Of a DNA stretch of 64,000 nucleotides, positions 49,543-58,083 are shown piece by piece. The stretch comes from Frigidibacter sp037095735 (GTDB taxonomy: Bacteria; Pseudomonadota; Alphaproteobacteria; Rhodobacterales; Rhodobacteraceae): positions 248,001-312,000 of the forward strand of contig NZ_JBAWKD010000002.1 of the NCBI RefSeq assembly GCF_037095735.1. The letters run 5' to 3'. Made by a program: the position numbers and the translations under genes. The first letter of the stretch is position 1. The number at the start of each line of letters is the position of its first letter. The notes beneath the pieces were generated by a model. That model was not told the origin of the DNA. It ran no database searches and saw nothing but the letters and a program-made list of their open reading frames with translations.

Positions 49543-51453
49543 TCAGCGCAGAAGCGCCTCGACGATCCGATCCGCCGCCTCTTCCGCCGTCATCTCGACG
49601 GTGTTCACGGTGATCTCCGCCGCCGCGGGTGCCTCATAGGGGCTGTCGATGCCGGTGAAGTTCTTCAGCTGCCCCGAGCGCGCCTTCTTGTAGAGCCCCT
49701 TCACGTCCCGCGCCTCGGCCACCGCCAGGGGCGTGTCGACGAAGACCTCGACGAACTCGCCCGCCGGCAGCAGGTCGCGCACCATCTGCCGCTCGGCCCG
49801 GAACGGCGAGATGAAGGCCGTCAGCACGATCAGCCCGGCGTCGCACATCAGCTTCGCCACCTCGCCCACCCGGCGGATGTTCTCGACCCGGTCGGCATCG
49901 GTGAAGCCCAGATCGCGGTTCAGCCCGTGACGGACGTTGTCGCCGTCGAGCAGGAACGAATGCTTGCCCAGCGCATAGAGCTTCTTCTCGACCAGGTTCG
50001 CGATCGTCGACTTGCCCGAGCCCGAAAGCCCGGTGAACCACACCAGCTTCGGCGTCTGGCCCTTCTGCGCGGCATGTGCGGCCCGGTCGATGTCGACCGC
50101 CTGCCAGTGGATGTTCTGCGACCGGCGCAGCGCGAAGTGGATCATGCCCGCCGCCACCGTGCGGTTGGTCATCCGGTCGATCAGGATGAAGCCGCCCAGA
50201 TCGGGGTTGGTCGCATAGGCCTCGAACGGGATCGAGCGGTCGAGCGAGATGTTGCACACCCCGATCGAATTCAGCTTCAGCGTCGTCACCGCCAGATGTT
50301 CCAGCGTGTTGACGTTGACCTCGTATTTCGGCGCGGTGATCGTCGCCGTCACCGATTGCGCGCCGATCTGCAGGATGTAGGGACGGCCCGGCAGCATCTC
50401 GTCCTCGTCCATCCAGACGATGGTCGATTCGAACTGGTCGGCGACCTCGCAGGGGGCATCGGCCGTCACCAGCACGTCGCCGCGCGAGCAGTCGATCTCG
50501 TCGTTCAGCGTCAGCGTCACCGACTGGCCGGCCACCGCCTGCGGCAGCTCGCCATCATAGGTGACGACGGCCTTCACGGTCGAGGTCTTGCCCGAGGGCA
50601 GCACCCGCACCGCGTCGCCGGGCTTCACCTGCCCCGCGACGACCAGTCCGGCAAAGCCGCGGAAGTCGAGGTTCGGGCGGTTCACCCATTGCACCGGCAT
50701 CCGGAACGGGCCTTCGGCCTTCTCCGTCTCGCCCAGCGGCGCCTCTTCCAGATGCGCCATCAGCGTCGGGCCCTTGTACCAGGCCATGTGCTCGGACGGC
50801 GTGACGATGTTGTCGCCCTTCAGCCCCGAGATCGGGATCGGGGTGAAGCTGTCGATGCCGATCGACGCGGCGAAGGCCGAGTAATCGGCCAGGATCTCGC
50901 GGAAGCGGGCCTGCGAATAGCCCACGAGGTCCATCTTGTTGATCGCCAGCACCACATTGCGGATGCCCAGCAGGTTCACCAGATAGCTGTGCCGCCGGGT
51001 CTGGGTCAGCACGCCCTGCCGCGCGTCGATCAGGATCACGGCCAGATCGGCGGTCGAGGCGCCGGTGACCATGTTGCGGGTGTACTGCTCGTGGCCGGGG
51101 GTGTCGGCGACGATGAACTTGCGCTTGTCGGTGGCGAAGAAGCGATAGGCCACGTCGATGGTGATGCCCTGCTCGCGCTCGGCCGCCAGACCGTCGACCA
51201 GCAGCGCGAAGTCGATCTCCTGACCTTGCGTGCCCACCGCCTTCGAGTCCTTCTCGAGGCTCGCGAGCTGGTCCTCGAAGATCATCTTCGAATCGTATAG
51301 CAGCCGGCCGATCAGCGTCGACTTGCCGTCATCGACGGACCCGCAGGTGATGAAGCGCAGCATGGTCTTGTGCTGGTGCTGCAGCAGGTAGGCGTCGATG
51401 TCCTCGGCGATCAGGCTGTCGGCGACGAACGAGGGATCCTTCGGGGTATTCAT
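49543..51453 (-). CDS. cysNC: Bifunctional sulfate adenylyltransferase subunit 1/adenylylsulfate kinase
   Basis: Fusion of the GTPase subunit of ATP sulfurylase (about 1-440) with APS kinase (about 445-636). It makes APS, then PAPS, in sulfate assimilation. G1 GSVDDGKSTLIGRLL, G3 ADTPGHEQYTRNM, G4 NKMDLVGYS for the GTPase; GLSGSGKSTIANLVEKKL and LDGDNVRHGLNRDLGF plus FISPFRAER for the kinase. 636 residues is normal for NodQ/CysNC. The end lies 16 nt from the repeat at the gap. It overlaps cysD by 1 nt. Confidence 0.96.
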   Translation of the reverse strand: MNTPKDPSFVADSLIAEDIDAYLLQHQHKTMLRFITCGSVDDGKSTLIGRLLYDSKMIFEDQLASLEKDSKAVGTQGQEIDFALLVDGLAAEREQGITIDVAYRFFATDKRKFIVADTPGHEQYTRNMVTGASTADLAVILIDARQGVLTQTRRHSYLVNLLGIRNVVLAINKMDLVGYSQARFREILADYSAFAASIGIDSFTPIPISGLKGDNIVTPSEHMAWYKGPTLMAHLEEAPLGETEKAEGPFRMPVQWVNRPNLDFRGFAGLVVAGQVKPGDAVRVLPSGKTSTVKAVVTYDGELPQAVAGQSVTLTLNDEIDCSRGDVLVTADAPCEVADQFESTIVWMDEDEMLPGRPYILQIGAQSVTATITAPKYEVNVNTLEHLAVTTLKLNSIGVCNISLDRSIPFEAYATNPDLGGFILIDRMTNRTVAAGMIHFALRRSQNIHWQAVDIDRAAHAAQKGQTPKLVWFTGLSGSGKSTIANLVEKKLYALGKHSFLLDGDNVRHGLNRDLGFTDADRVENIRRVGEVAKLMCDAGLIVLTAFISPFRAERQMVRDLLPAGEFVEVFVDTPLAVAEARDVKGLYKKARSGQLKNFTGIDSPYEAPAAAEITVNTVEMTAEEAADRIVEALLR

Positions 51454-52376
51454 CAGAAGTAGCCCTCCTGCTTCTTCTTCTCCATCGAGGCGGCACTGTC
51501 GTGGTCGATCGCCCGTCCCTGCCGTTCAGAGGTGGTGGTCAGCAGCATCTCCTGGATCACTTCCGGCAGCGTGGCGGCGGCGGATTCGACCGCGCCGGTC
51601 AGCGGGTAGCAGCCCAGCGTCCGGAACCGGATCGAGCGCATCACCGGCTCTTCGCCCGCGCGCAGCGGGAAGCGCTCGTCGTCGACCATCAGGATCAGCC
51701 CGTCGCGCACCACCGTCGGGCGCGGTGCCGAGAAATACAGCGGCACGATCTCGATGCCCTCGAGATGGATGTATTGCCAGATGTCGAGCTCGGTCCAGTT
51801 CGACAGCGGGAAGACGCGGATCGACTCGCCCTTGGCCTTGCGCGCGTTGTAGAGCCGCCAAAGTTCCGGGCGCTGGTTCTTCGGGTCCCAGCGGTGCTGC
51901 GCGGTGCGGAACGAGAAGATCCGCTCTTTCGCGCGGGCCTTCTCCTCATCGCGACGCGCGCCGCCGAAGGCCGCGTCGAAGCCGTATTTGTCCAGCGCCT
52001 GCTTCAGACCGTCGGTCTTCCACATGTCGGTGTGCAGCGAGCCGTGGTCAAAGGGGTTGATGCCCTTCGCCTTGGCCTCGGGGTTCTGATAGACCAGCAG
52101 CTCCATGCCCGCATCCTTCGCGGCCTTGTCGCGCAGGTCGTACATCGCCTTGAACTTCCACGTGGTGTCCACGTGCAGAAGCGGGAACGGCGGCGGCGCC
52201 GGGTAGAAGGCCTTCTTCGCCAGATGCAGCATGCAGGCGCTGTCCTTGCCCACCGAATACAGCATCACCGGGTTCGAGGCCTGCGCCACGACCTCGCGCA
52301 TGATGTGGATGCTCTCGGCTTCCAGACGCTGAAGATGCGTCAGACGCGCGGGGGAGATATCGGTGGGTGTCGCCAT
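51453..52376 (-). CDS. cysD: Sulfate adenylyltransferase subunit 2
   Basis: Catalytic ATP sulfurylase subunit of the PAPS-reductase fold, 307 residues. PP-loop YSVGKDSACMLHLAKKAF; landmarks FPLLHVDTTWKFKAMYDLRD, FGGARRDEEKARAKER and FPLSNWTELDIWQYI. Works with CysNC, GTP hydrolysis driving APS formation. First gene of cysD-cysNC; the 313-nt upstream region must hold the promoter. No cysH/cysI in the window. Confidence 0.96.
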   Translation of the reverse strand: MATPTDISPARLTHLQRLEAESIHIMREVVAQASNPVMLYSVGKDSACMLHLAKKAFYPAPPPFPLLHVDTTWKFKAMYDLRDKAAKDAGMELLVYQNPEAKAKGINPFDHGSLHTDMWKTDGLKQALDKYGFDAAFGGARRDEEKARAKERIFSFRTAQHRWDPKNQRPELWRLYNARKAKGESIRVFPLSNWTELDIWQYIHLEGIEIVPLYFSAPRPTVVRDGLILMVDDERFPLRAGEEPVMRSIRFRTLGCYPLTGAVESAAATLPEVIQEMLLTTTSERQGRAIDHDSAASMEKKKQEGYF

Positions 52377-52689
52377 GTCGGAAGATACCTGTCCGTCCAG
52401 AAGGGATCGACGCGGCCCAGACCGCGCCTGAGTTGCTGCAATGGCACCGCATTCCGCGCGGGTCCAGTGCCTTGCACGACTTTACGCGGCCCGTCGCCAA
52501 TGCCGCCGCGGACCCGTCAGTGGTTCCGCCCCGGATGCCGCAAACGCCCGTTGCGCCCATCCCCCGAACGCCGGAGCGCCGTTCCGTCCCGGCGCAGGCA
52601 TCGCGGAGAAGATTTTTTTTCGCATCTTCCGCCGCCCGCGCCCGGATTTCCCCTGCGGCAGGCTGCGGTTCCGGGGGCTTGGCGGGCAC
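52377..52689. other. Intergenic region upstream of cysD (313 nt)
   Basis: Between cysD and the DUF2927 gene, both on the minus strand. Contains a T8 run at 52613-52620 flanked by GAAGAT (52608-52613) and ATCTTC (52624-52629), so the minus strand has a hairpin with an A-rich loop. No gene is seen. The cysD promoter is not clearly recognisable. Confidence 0.5.
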
Positions 52690-53637
52690 TCAGCTCGGCG
52701 CGGCCAGCATCTCGGTGGCCATCTGCTGCACCAGCGGGCGCGCCTCGTCCGGCGTCATGCCCGGCGCCAGCCGCCGGTCGTAGAGCATCCGCAGCATCAG
52801 CTCGTCCATCCGCGTCAGCAGCGCGAATTCCTCGTCGTCGTTGAAGATCGAGGGCCGTGCCACCGGGCTGTCATTGGCCAGCCCCAGCCCCTGCGCCAGT
52901 TCCTCGTGGATGCAGGACAGGCGCATCAGGTCGGGATGCTCGCCGCGGATCACCGCCACCGCCCGGGTGTAGATCGGCGACGATCCGGTCGAATAGGCGA
53001 AGACAAGGCAGTAGGTCCCCGACCCCATCGTCAGGATCGAATTGCGCGAGGCCGCGTCGATGTTGGGGAACAGCGCGTCGAGCCGGGCGGCGTAGCCCAG
53101 CCGGTCGCCCTCGTTCAGCACCAGCACGGTGTAATTGGCGCTGTCGACGCTGCCCATCCGGATCGGCAGGCCCGAGATCCGCGACAGCCGCCGCGCATAG
53201 CCCGAGATCTCGGCGCTGTCGCGGACCCGCTGCGCCGCGGGCACGGTGGCGCCGTATTCGACCGCCATCGTCACCGGGCTTTCCCAGCGGCGCAGGCGGC
53301 TGGGCACCGCGCGGTGCACGAAGGACCCGCCCTGCGCCACGTATTCGTCCCAAAGCGCGATCTTCTCGAAATTCTCGGCCAGGATCCGGGCGTCGAAGGG
53401 CGTGTCGACCCCGCCGCCGTCCTGCCTGAGCAGCCCCTGCGACAGAAGCTGCGCCTGCACCTTCTCCAGCCGCGCCTTCATCGCAAGGCTCTCGGGCGAC
53501 AGCGGCGGATCGGCGCGCGGACGCTCGGCCGGGCGCGCGGGCGGCACCGGCGTCTGTTCGATCCCGCCGGTCTGGCAGGCCGCAAGCAGCGCAATCAGGA
53601 TCAGGGGATGAAATGCCCCGGGAACGCGCAGGCCCAT
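52690..53637 (-). CDS. DUF2927 lipoprotein
   Basis: 315 residues with a lipobox LIALLAACQTGG (Cys21), so lipid-anchored in the envelope. A proline-rich linker (TPVPPARPAERPRADPP) leads to the DUF2927 domain. SCIHEELAQGLGLANDSP contains an HE-x7-G-L pattern resembling a zinc-metalloprotease helix, and MRMLYDRRLAPGMTPDEARP is the typical tail. No function is established. The ATG at 53637 lies 1 nt from the telA stop, so it is in the telA-xpaC unit. Confidence 0.85.
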   Translation of the reverse strand: MGLRVPGAFHPLILIALLAACQTGGIEQTPVPPARPAERPRADPPLSPESLAMKARLEKVQAQLLSQGLLRQDGGGVDTPFDARILAENFEKIALWDEYVAQGGSFVHRAVPSRLRRWESPVTMAVEYGATVPAAQRVRDSAEISGYARRLSRISGLPIRMGSVDSANYTVLVLNEGDRLGYAARLDALFPNIDAASRNSILTMGSGTYCLVFAYSTGSSPIYTRAVAVIRGEHPDLMRLSCIHEELAQGLGLANDSPVARPSIFNDDEEFALLTRMDELMLRMLYDRRLAPGMTPDEARPLVQQMATEMLAAPS

Positions 53638-53638
53638 G

Positions 53639-54826
53639 TCAGCGGTTTGCGCCTCCGTTCACGCGCCCGGCCGAGGGGCCGCGGGCGCGCGCCGAAGACA
53701 GCGCCTCGCGCAGCTCTCCCTCCATCTTCTGCAGCTCGCCCTCGGCGGCACGGCGGCGGGCCTTGCCCTCGTCGGCGATGCGCAGCGAATCCTCGATCGT
53801 CGCCACCAGCTCGGCATTGGCGGTCTGCACCGCGGTGATGTCGAAGATGCCGCGCTCCAGTTCGGTGCGCACCTGCTGGTTCGCCTGCCGCAGGTTCTTG
53901 GCATTGGCGGTCAGCAGCTCGTTCGTCAGGTCGGTCGCGGCCTTGACCGACCGCGCCGCGTCGCCCGAGCGCTGGATCGTCACCGCCTGCGCCAGCTGCG
54001 TCTCCCACAGCGGCACCGTGTTCACCAGCGTCGAGTTGATCTTGGTGACCAGCGCCTTGTCGTTCTCCTGCACCAGCCGGATCGAGGGCAGCGCCTGCAT
54101 CGTCACCTGCCGCGTCAGCTTCAGGTCGTGCACCCGCCGTTCCAGATCGTCGCGGGCGGCGCGCAGGTCGCGCAGCACCTGCGCGGCCATCACCTTCTGG
54201 CCCTCGCTCGCCGCCGCCACCTCGGCCTCGCGCGCGGGGATGTCGCGGGCATCAACCTCGGCCAGCTTCGCCTCGCCCGCGGCGATGTAAAGGCCCAGCT
54301 CGCGGTAGAAGCCCAGCGTGCGGTCATAAAGCAGGTCGAGCGCCTTGATATCCTTCAGAAGCTTGTGCTCGTGCCCCAGCAGATCGTCGGTGATCCGGTC
54401 GATCTGGCCCTGCACCTCTTCGTAGCGGGCCACGAAGCGGGCGAAGGGCGCGGTGCGGCCCATCAGCTTCTCCCACCAGCTGCGCTCGCGGCGCACGTCG
54501 AGTTCGGCGACAGAGAAGCCGCGGATCGTGGTCACGATCTGGCGCAGGGTGGCGCCGGCCGGGCCCACGTCCTTGTTCTTCACATCGGCCAGCATCGACT
54601 GGCTGATCTCTTGCAATTCGGCCTGCGCGGTGCTGCCGAACTGCACGATCGAGCCCGCGTCGTTCAGGTCGATCTGCGCCATCGCCTCGCGGATGCGGCT
54701 GGCCTCTGATTCCGAGGCTTCCGAAAGCGTCGTCGGTGTCGAGGGAACCTCGGGCAGCTCGACCCTGGTCATGTCCTCGATCTCGGCCTTGGCGGCACGC
54801 GCGCCGTCACGGGTTCGGTCGGTCAT
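53639..54826 (-). CDS. telA: Toxic anion resistance protein, TelA family
   Basis: 395 residues from the ATG at 54826; the frame is open upstream to 54946 without support. Largely alpha-helical and coiled-coil, with TelA landmarks ISQSMLADVKNKDVGPAGA, WWEKLMGRTAPFARFVARYE, LLKDIKALDLLYDRTLGFYR and TVPLWETQLAQAVTIQRSGD. The family is linked to tellurite and some bacteriocin resistance but is widely chromosomal. It is followed by DUF2927 and preceded by xpaC, the usual partner. Confidence 0.93.
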   Translation of the reverse strand: MTDRTRDGARAAKAEIEDMTRVELPEVPSTPTTLSEASESEASRIREAMAQIDLNDAGSIVQFGSTAQAELQEISQSMLADVKNKDVGPAGATLRQIVTTIRGFSVAELDVRRERSWWEKLMGRTAPFARFVARYEEVQGQIDRITDDLLGHEHKLLKDIKALDLLYDRTLGFYRELGLYIAAGEAKLAEVDARDIPAREAEVAAASEGQKVMAAQVLRDLRAARDDLERRVHDLKLTRQVTMQALPSIRLVQENDKALVTKINSTLVNTVPLWETQLAQAVTIQRSGDAARSVKAATDLTNELLTANAKNLRQANQQVRTELERGIFDITAVQTANAELVATIEDSLRIADEGKARRRAAEGELQKMEGELREALSSARARGPSAGRVNGGANR

Positions 54827-54869
54827 GTCGGTGATTCCTGCTGTCGCGCCGGCCCGGGGGCCATGGCGG

Positions 54870-55784
54870 CTATTCCATCCCATCCCCGCGCCGGGCGGCA
54901 AGCCCCTCGCGCGAAAGACGTTCGCGAAGTACCTCGATCTCCACACCCAGATCCGCGCGGTCGTTGCCGATCAGCGCCTCGGTCCGGGCGGCGTAATCCG
55001 CCTCGAGATCGTCGAGAAGATCCATGTAGGCGGCGCGGGCGGCCCGGTCCTCGCCGCCGCGCAGGATCTGCACCAGTTTCTCGGTCGCGTCGGCCGCGCC
55101 CTGCAGATAGACGCCCAGATAGCGCCGGGCGGCGGTCAGGTCGCGCGGGTCCTCGGCCACCCGGGCGAACATCGCGCGGGCGGTGTCGTGGAACCCGGCG
55201 ACCCGGCGGGTCAGCGTCCGGTCGCCCAGATCGGCCACCGCGCGGGTCATCCGCGCCAGGTGCCGCTCGGCCTCGTCCAGCGCCCGCGCCACCCGGTCGT
55301 GCTGGAAGGCGTCGATGCCCTCGGGGCGGCGGTCGCGCAGCGGGTCCATGCCGAAGGCCACGGCATGCAGCACCATCGCGATCGCCCCCAGCAGCAGGCC
55401 CCCGGCCACCGCGCCGGCTTCGGCCTCGCCCGCCAGCGCGCCGTCGGGCAGCGCCGCCAGCGCGACGCCGATCCCGGTCGCGGCCAAGCCGAACAGCTTG
55501 CGCGGGATCGCCGGGCGGCGCGCGACGGCCTGCGCATTGAACGCGGCCTCGGCCTTGACCCCTTCCGAGGTCAGCCAGGCCCCGCCCCAAAGCGCGGCCA
55601 GCGCCAGCAGATCGCCCGCCAGATCCAGCGCCCCGCCCGAAAACGCGCGGAACACCAGCGGCAGCGGCGCGAGGAACAGCAGGTTGCGCCGGGCCCGCAT
55701 CGGCTCGGGCGCGCGGGTGCGCAGCTTGGAGCCGCGCGGCGCACGGGCGCCGGGCGAATGCGGCCCGCCGAAGCGTTCGGCCAT
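54870..55784 (-). CDS. XpaC-like membrane protein (5-bromo-4-chloroindolyl phosphate hydrolysis family)
   Basis: 304 residues. A basic N-terminus (PRGSKLRTRAPEPMRARRN) precedes hydrophobic segments LLFLAPLPLVFRAFSGGALD, LAGDLLALAALWGGAWLT, FGLAATGIGVALAALPDG and AVAGGLLLGAIAMVLHAVAF. A helical cytoplasmic domain follows (EGIDAFQHDRVARALDEAER, YLGVYLQGAADATEKLVQIL). The xpaC-telA pairing is conserved from Bacillus to proteobacteria. Whether it has hydrolase activity itself is doubtful. It overlaps the upstream small gene by 1 nt. Confidence 0.85.
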   Translation of the reverse strand: MAERFGGPHSPGARAPRGSKLRTRAPEPMRARRNLLFLAPLPLVFRAFSGGALDLAGDLLALAALWGGAWLTSEGVKAEAAFNAQAVARRPAIPRKLFGLAATGIGVALAALPDGALAGEAEAGAVAGGLLLGAIAMVLHAVAFGMDPLRDRRPEGIDAFQHDRVARALDEAERHLARMTRAVADLGDRTLTRRVAGFHDTARAMFARVAEDPRDLTAARRYLGVYLQGAADATEKLVQILRGGEDRAARAAYMDLLDDLEADYAARTEALIGNDRADLGVEIEVLRERLSREGLAARRGDGME

Positions 55785-55987
55785 CAGAGCCCCTCCAGCC
55801 AGCCGGCAGAGGTGGCCGCGATCACCAGAAACAGCGCCGCGAAGGCCAGCCGGGCGGCGGTGCCGTCCTGCCCGGCCTTGACCGGCAGCGGATCGCCGTC
55901 GCGCGCAGGCATCACCCGCGCGGCCAGCCAGCGCAGCGCCAGCACCACCGCGCCCAGCAGCGCCGCAAGGATCAGAAGCCTTTGCAT
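55784..55987 (-). CDS. Small two-helix membrane protein
   Basis: 67 residues: helix 1 LLILAALLGAVVLALRWLAA, a charged middle (RVMPARDGDPLPVKAGQDG), helix 2 LAFAALFLVIAATSAGWL. I do not recognise a family. Its stop overlaps the xpaC-like start by 1 nt and codon use matches, so it is probably the first gene of the small protein-xpaC-telA-DUF2927 unit. Confidence 0.75.
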   Translation of the reverse strand: MQRLLILAALLGAVVLALRWLAARVMPARDGDPLPVKAGQDGTAARLAFAALFLVIAATSAGWLEGL

Positions 55988-56073
55988 CGGTTACTCTCGG
56001 TTCGCGTCATGCCCTCAGACATAGGAGATGGGTCGCGCCCCTGCCAGCGGCAATGCCCCGGCCCGAACCGGGA

Positions 56074-57909
56074 TCAGCGCGGGCTGCGCGGACCCCTGCC
56101 GGGCGGGCCGCCCTGCGGACGGTCGCCGCGCGGCTTGCCGAAGGGCTTGCCGCCCGGCCCGCCCGCGGTCTTTCCACCCGGGCCACCGGCGGGCCGACCT
56201 GCGGGCTTGCCGAAGCTCTTGCCCACGGGGCGCTCGCCCGGCGGTTTGCCATAGCTGCGCGCGGGGCCCTCGCCGCTGCCCGCGGGCCGCGGCTTGCCGA
56301 AGCCCCCGCCCTGCGGACGGTCGCCGAAGCTGCGGGCCGGGCGTTCGCCGCGCGGGCCGTCGGCATGGCTCTTGAAGCCCTCGGCGCGGGATTTGCCCGC
56401 CGGGCCACCATGCGACTTGAAGCCCGAGCTGCGCGGGCCGTCCGCGCTGCGCGGCTTGCCCTTGAAGCCCTCGCCACGGGGGGCAGAGGCAAAGCCCTCG
56501 CGCCGCGGTCGCTCGCCGGTCGCGCCCTCTTCGCGCGGCGGACGCGGACCCTTGTGGCGCGGCTTGCGCGCCCCCTCGTCAGCCCCGGCCTCGGGACGCG
56601 GGGCGCGGTTGAACGGGCGGTCGCCCTCGGGGCGCGGACCGCGCGAGAAGGGACGGTCGCCCTCGGGCCGCGGGCTCTTCGAGAAGGGGCGGTCGCCGGT
56701 CGGGAGCGGGCCCTTGCCGAAGGGGCGGTCGCCTTCGGCGCGGGGGCCTTTCGAGAACGGGCGATCCCCGGTCGGACGCGGGCCCTTGTTGAACGGACGA
56801 TCCCCGTCGGCCCGCGGGCCCTTGCTGTAGGGGCGATCCCCATCGGCGCGCGGGCCCTTGTTGAACGGACGGTCGCCATCCGCCCGCGGGCCCTTGCTGT
56901 AGGGACGATCCCCATCGGCACGCGGCCCCTTCGAGAACGGACGGTCGCCATCAGGACGCGGACCGCGGCTGAACGGGCGATCGCCGTCAGGGCGCGGCCC
57001 CTTGCTGAAGGGGCGGTCGCCGTCGGGACGCGGGCCGCGCTCGAAGCCGCGCTCGCCCGAGCGGTCGCGGTTGCGATAGCTCTCGGCCGGCTCTGCGCGG
57101 TTGCGCTGGTCGTAGTTGCGCGGGCCGCCGCCTTCGCGCGAGATGCGCGAGGGACGCTCGACATGATCCTCGTTGCCCGGCAGCAGCGCACCCAGCTGGT
57201 CGCGCATGACCTTGGCCTTCACCTCGGTGATGTCGCCGGCCTTCATCTCGTTCAGGCGGAACGGGCCGTAGCTCACCCGGATCAGGCGGTTCACGGTCAG
57301 GCCCACGGCGGCCATCGCGCGGCGGATCTCGCGGTTGCGGCCCTCGCGGATGCCGACGGTCAGCCAGGCGTTCGCGCCCTGCTGGCGGTCAAGCACCACC
57401 TCCATCGGCTGGAAGTCCTCGCCCTCGATCGTGATGCCCCGGCGCAGCGGGTCGAAGGTCAGGTCGTTGGGCTGACCGTTCACGCGCACGCGGTATTTGC
57501 GCAGCCAGCCGGTTTCCGGCAGCTCGAGCCGGCGTTTCAGCTCGCCGTCGTTGGTCAGCAGCAGCAGCCCCTCGGAATTGAGGTCGAGCCGGCCCACCGA
57601 CATCACCCGCGGCATGCCCTCGGGCATGGTGTCGAAGATGGTCTGGCGGCCCTTTTCATCCTTCTCGGACACCACGAGGCCCAGCGGCTTGTAGTAAAGC
57701 CACAGGCGCGTCGGCTGCTTCTCGTCGATGGCGCGGCCGTCCAGCGTGATGCGGTCGCCGGGCGCCACGTCCAGCGCGGGGCTCGCGATCTTCTTGCCGT
57801 TCACCGCGACGCGGCCCTCAAGGATCATGCGCTCGGCATCGCGGCGCGAGGCGACGCCGGCACGGGCCATCACCTTGGCAATACGGTCGTTGGCGTTGGA
57901 ATCGGTCAT
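56074..57909 (-). CDS. RsuA/RluB-family pseudouridine synthase with long repetitive basic tail
   Basis: 611 residues from the ATG at 57909. S4 RNA-binding domain about 9-55 (RIAKVMARAGVASRRDAERM), catalytic core about 65-245 with Asp109 in VGRLDLNSEGLLLLTNDGEL, the RluB/RsuA signature, and GIREGRNREIRRAMAAVGL. It should isomerise a uridine in 23S (RluB-like) or 16S rRNA. Residues about 255-611 are a disordered Gly/Pro/Arg/Lys tail: twelve 12-residue repeats of the type GPRPDGDRPFSK (292-435), then RGG/KPFGKP-rich sequence. Such tails occur in alphaproteobacterial homologues; this one is unusually long and regular. Confidence 0.92.
   Translation of the reverse strand: MTDSNANDRIAKVMARAGVASRRDAERMILEGRVAVNGKKIASPALDVAPGDRITLDGRAIDEKQPTRLWLYYKPLGLVVSEKDEKGRQTIFDTMPEGMPRVMSVGRLDLNSEGLLLLTNDGELKRRLELPETGWLRKYRVRVNGQPNDLTFDPLRRGITIEGEDFQPMEVVLDRQQGANAWLTVGIREGRNREIRRAMAAVGLTVNRLIRVSYGPFRLNEMKAGDITEVKAKVMRDQLGALLPGNEDHVERPSRISREGGGPRNYDQRNRAEPAESYRNRDRSGERGFERGPRPDGDRPFSKGPRPDGDRPFSRGPRPDGDRPFSKGPRADGDRPYSKGPRADGDRPFNKGPRADGDRPYSKGPRADGDRPFNKGPRPTGDRPFSKGPRAEGDRPFGKGPLPTGDRPFSKSPRPEGDRPFSRGPRPEGDRPFNRAPRPEAGADEGARKPRHKGPRPPREEGATGERPRREGFASAPRGEGFKGKPRSADGPRSSGFKSHGGPAGKSRAEGFKSHADGPRGERPARSFGDRPQGGGFGKPRPAGSGEGPARSYGKPPGERPVGKSFGKPAGRPAGGPGGKTAGGPGGKPFGKPRGDRPQGGPPGRGPRSPR
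56605..57036 (-). repeat. Twelve tandem 36-bp units encoding a 12-residue repeat
   Basis: In-frame units of 36 nt encode GPR(P/A)(D/E/T)GDRP(F/Y)(S/N/G)(K/R). A thirteenth degenerate unit (56569-56604) follows. GDRP is invariant in all twelve. Middle units alternate FNK and YSK as a 24-residue super-repeat, a sign of recent unequal exchange. Confidence 0.9.
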
Positions 57910-58083
57910 GTCTGTCCTCGAGATCACTGGCGACATCGCGTCGCGGAAGCCCGCAGGAATACAGCAAAGCCCCCGCGCTTGAAAGGGGGAGCACATCGCG
58001 GGCGACATGCACCTTTTGCGAAACTTGACGCAGCGTCAGCGCGGACCGATTGTCGTCTGCAGGGAAAAGGTCGGGGGGACGGC

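Noticed and set aside
56605..57036. Regular 36-bp repeats as a possible CRISPR array
   Set aside because: No unique spacers; units are contiguous, in frame and encode a protein repeat; no cas genes.
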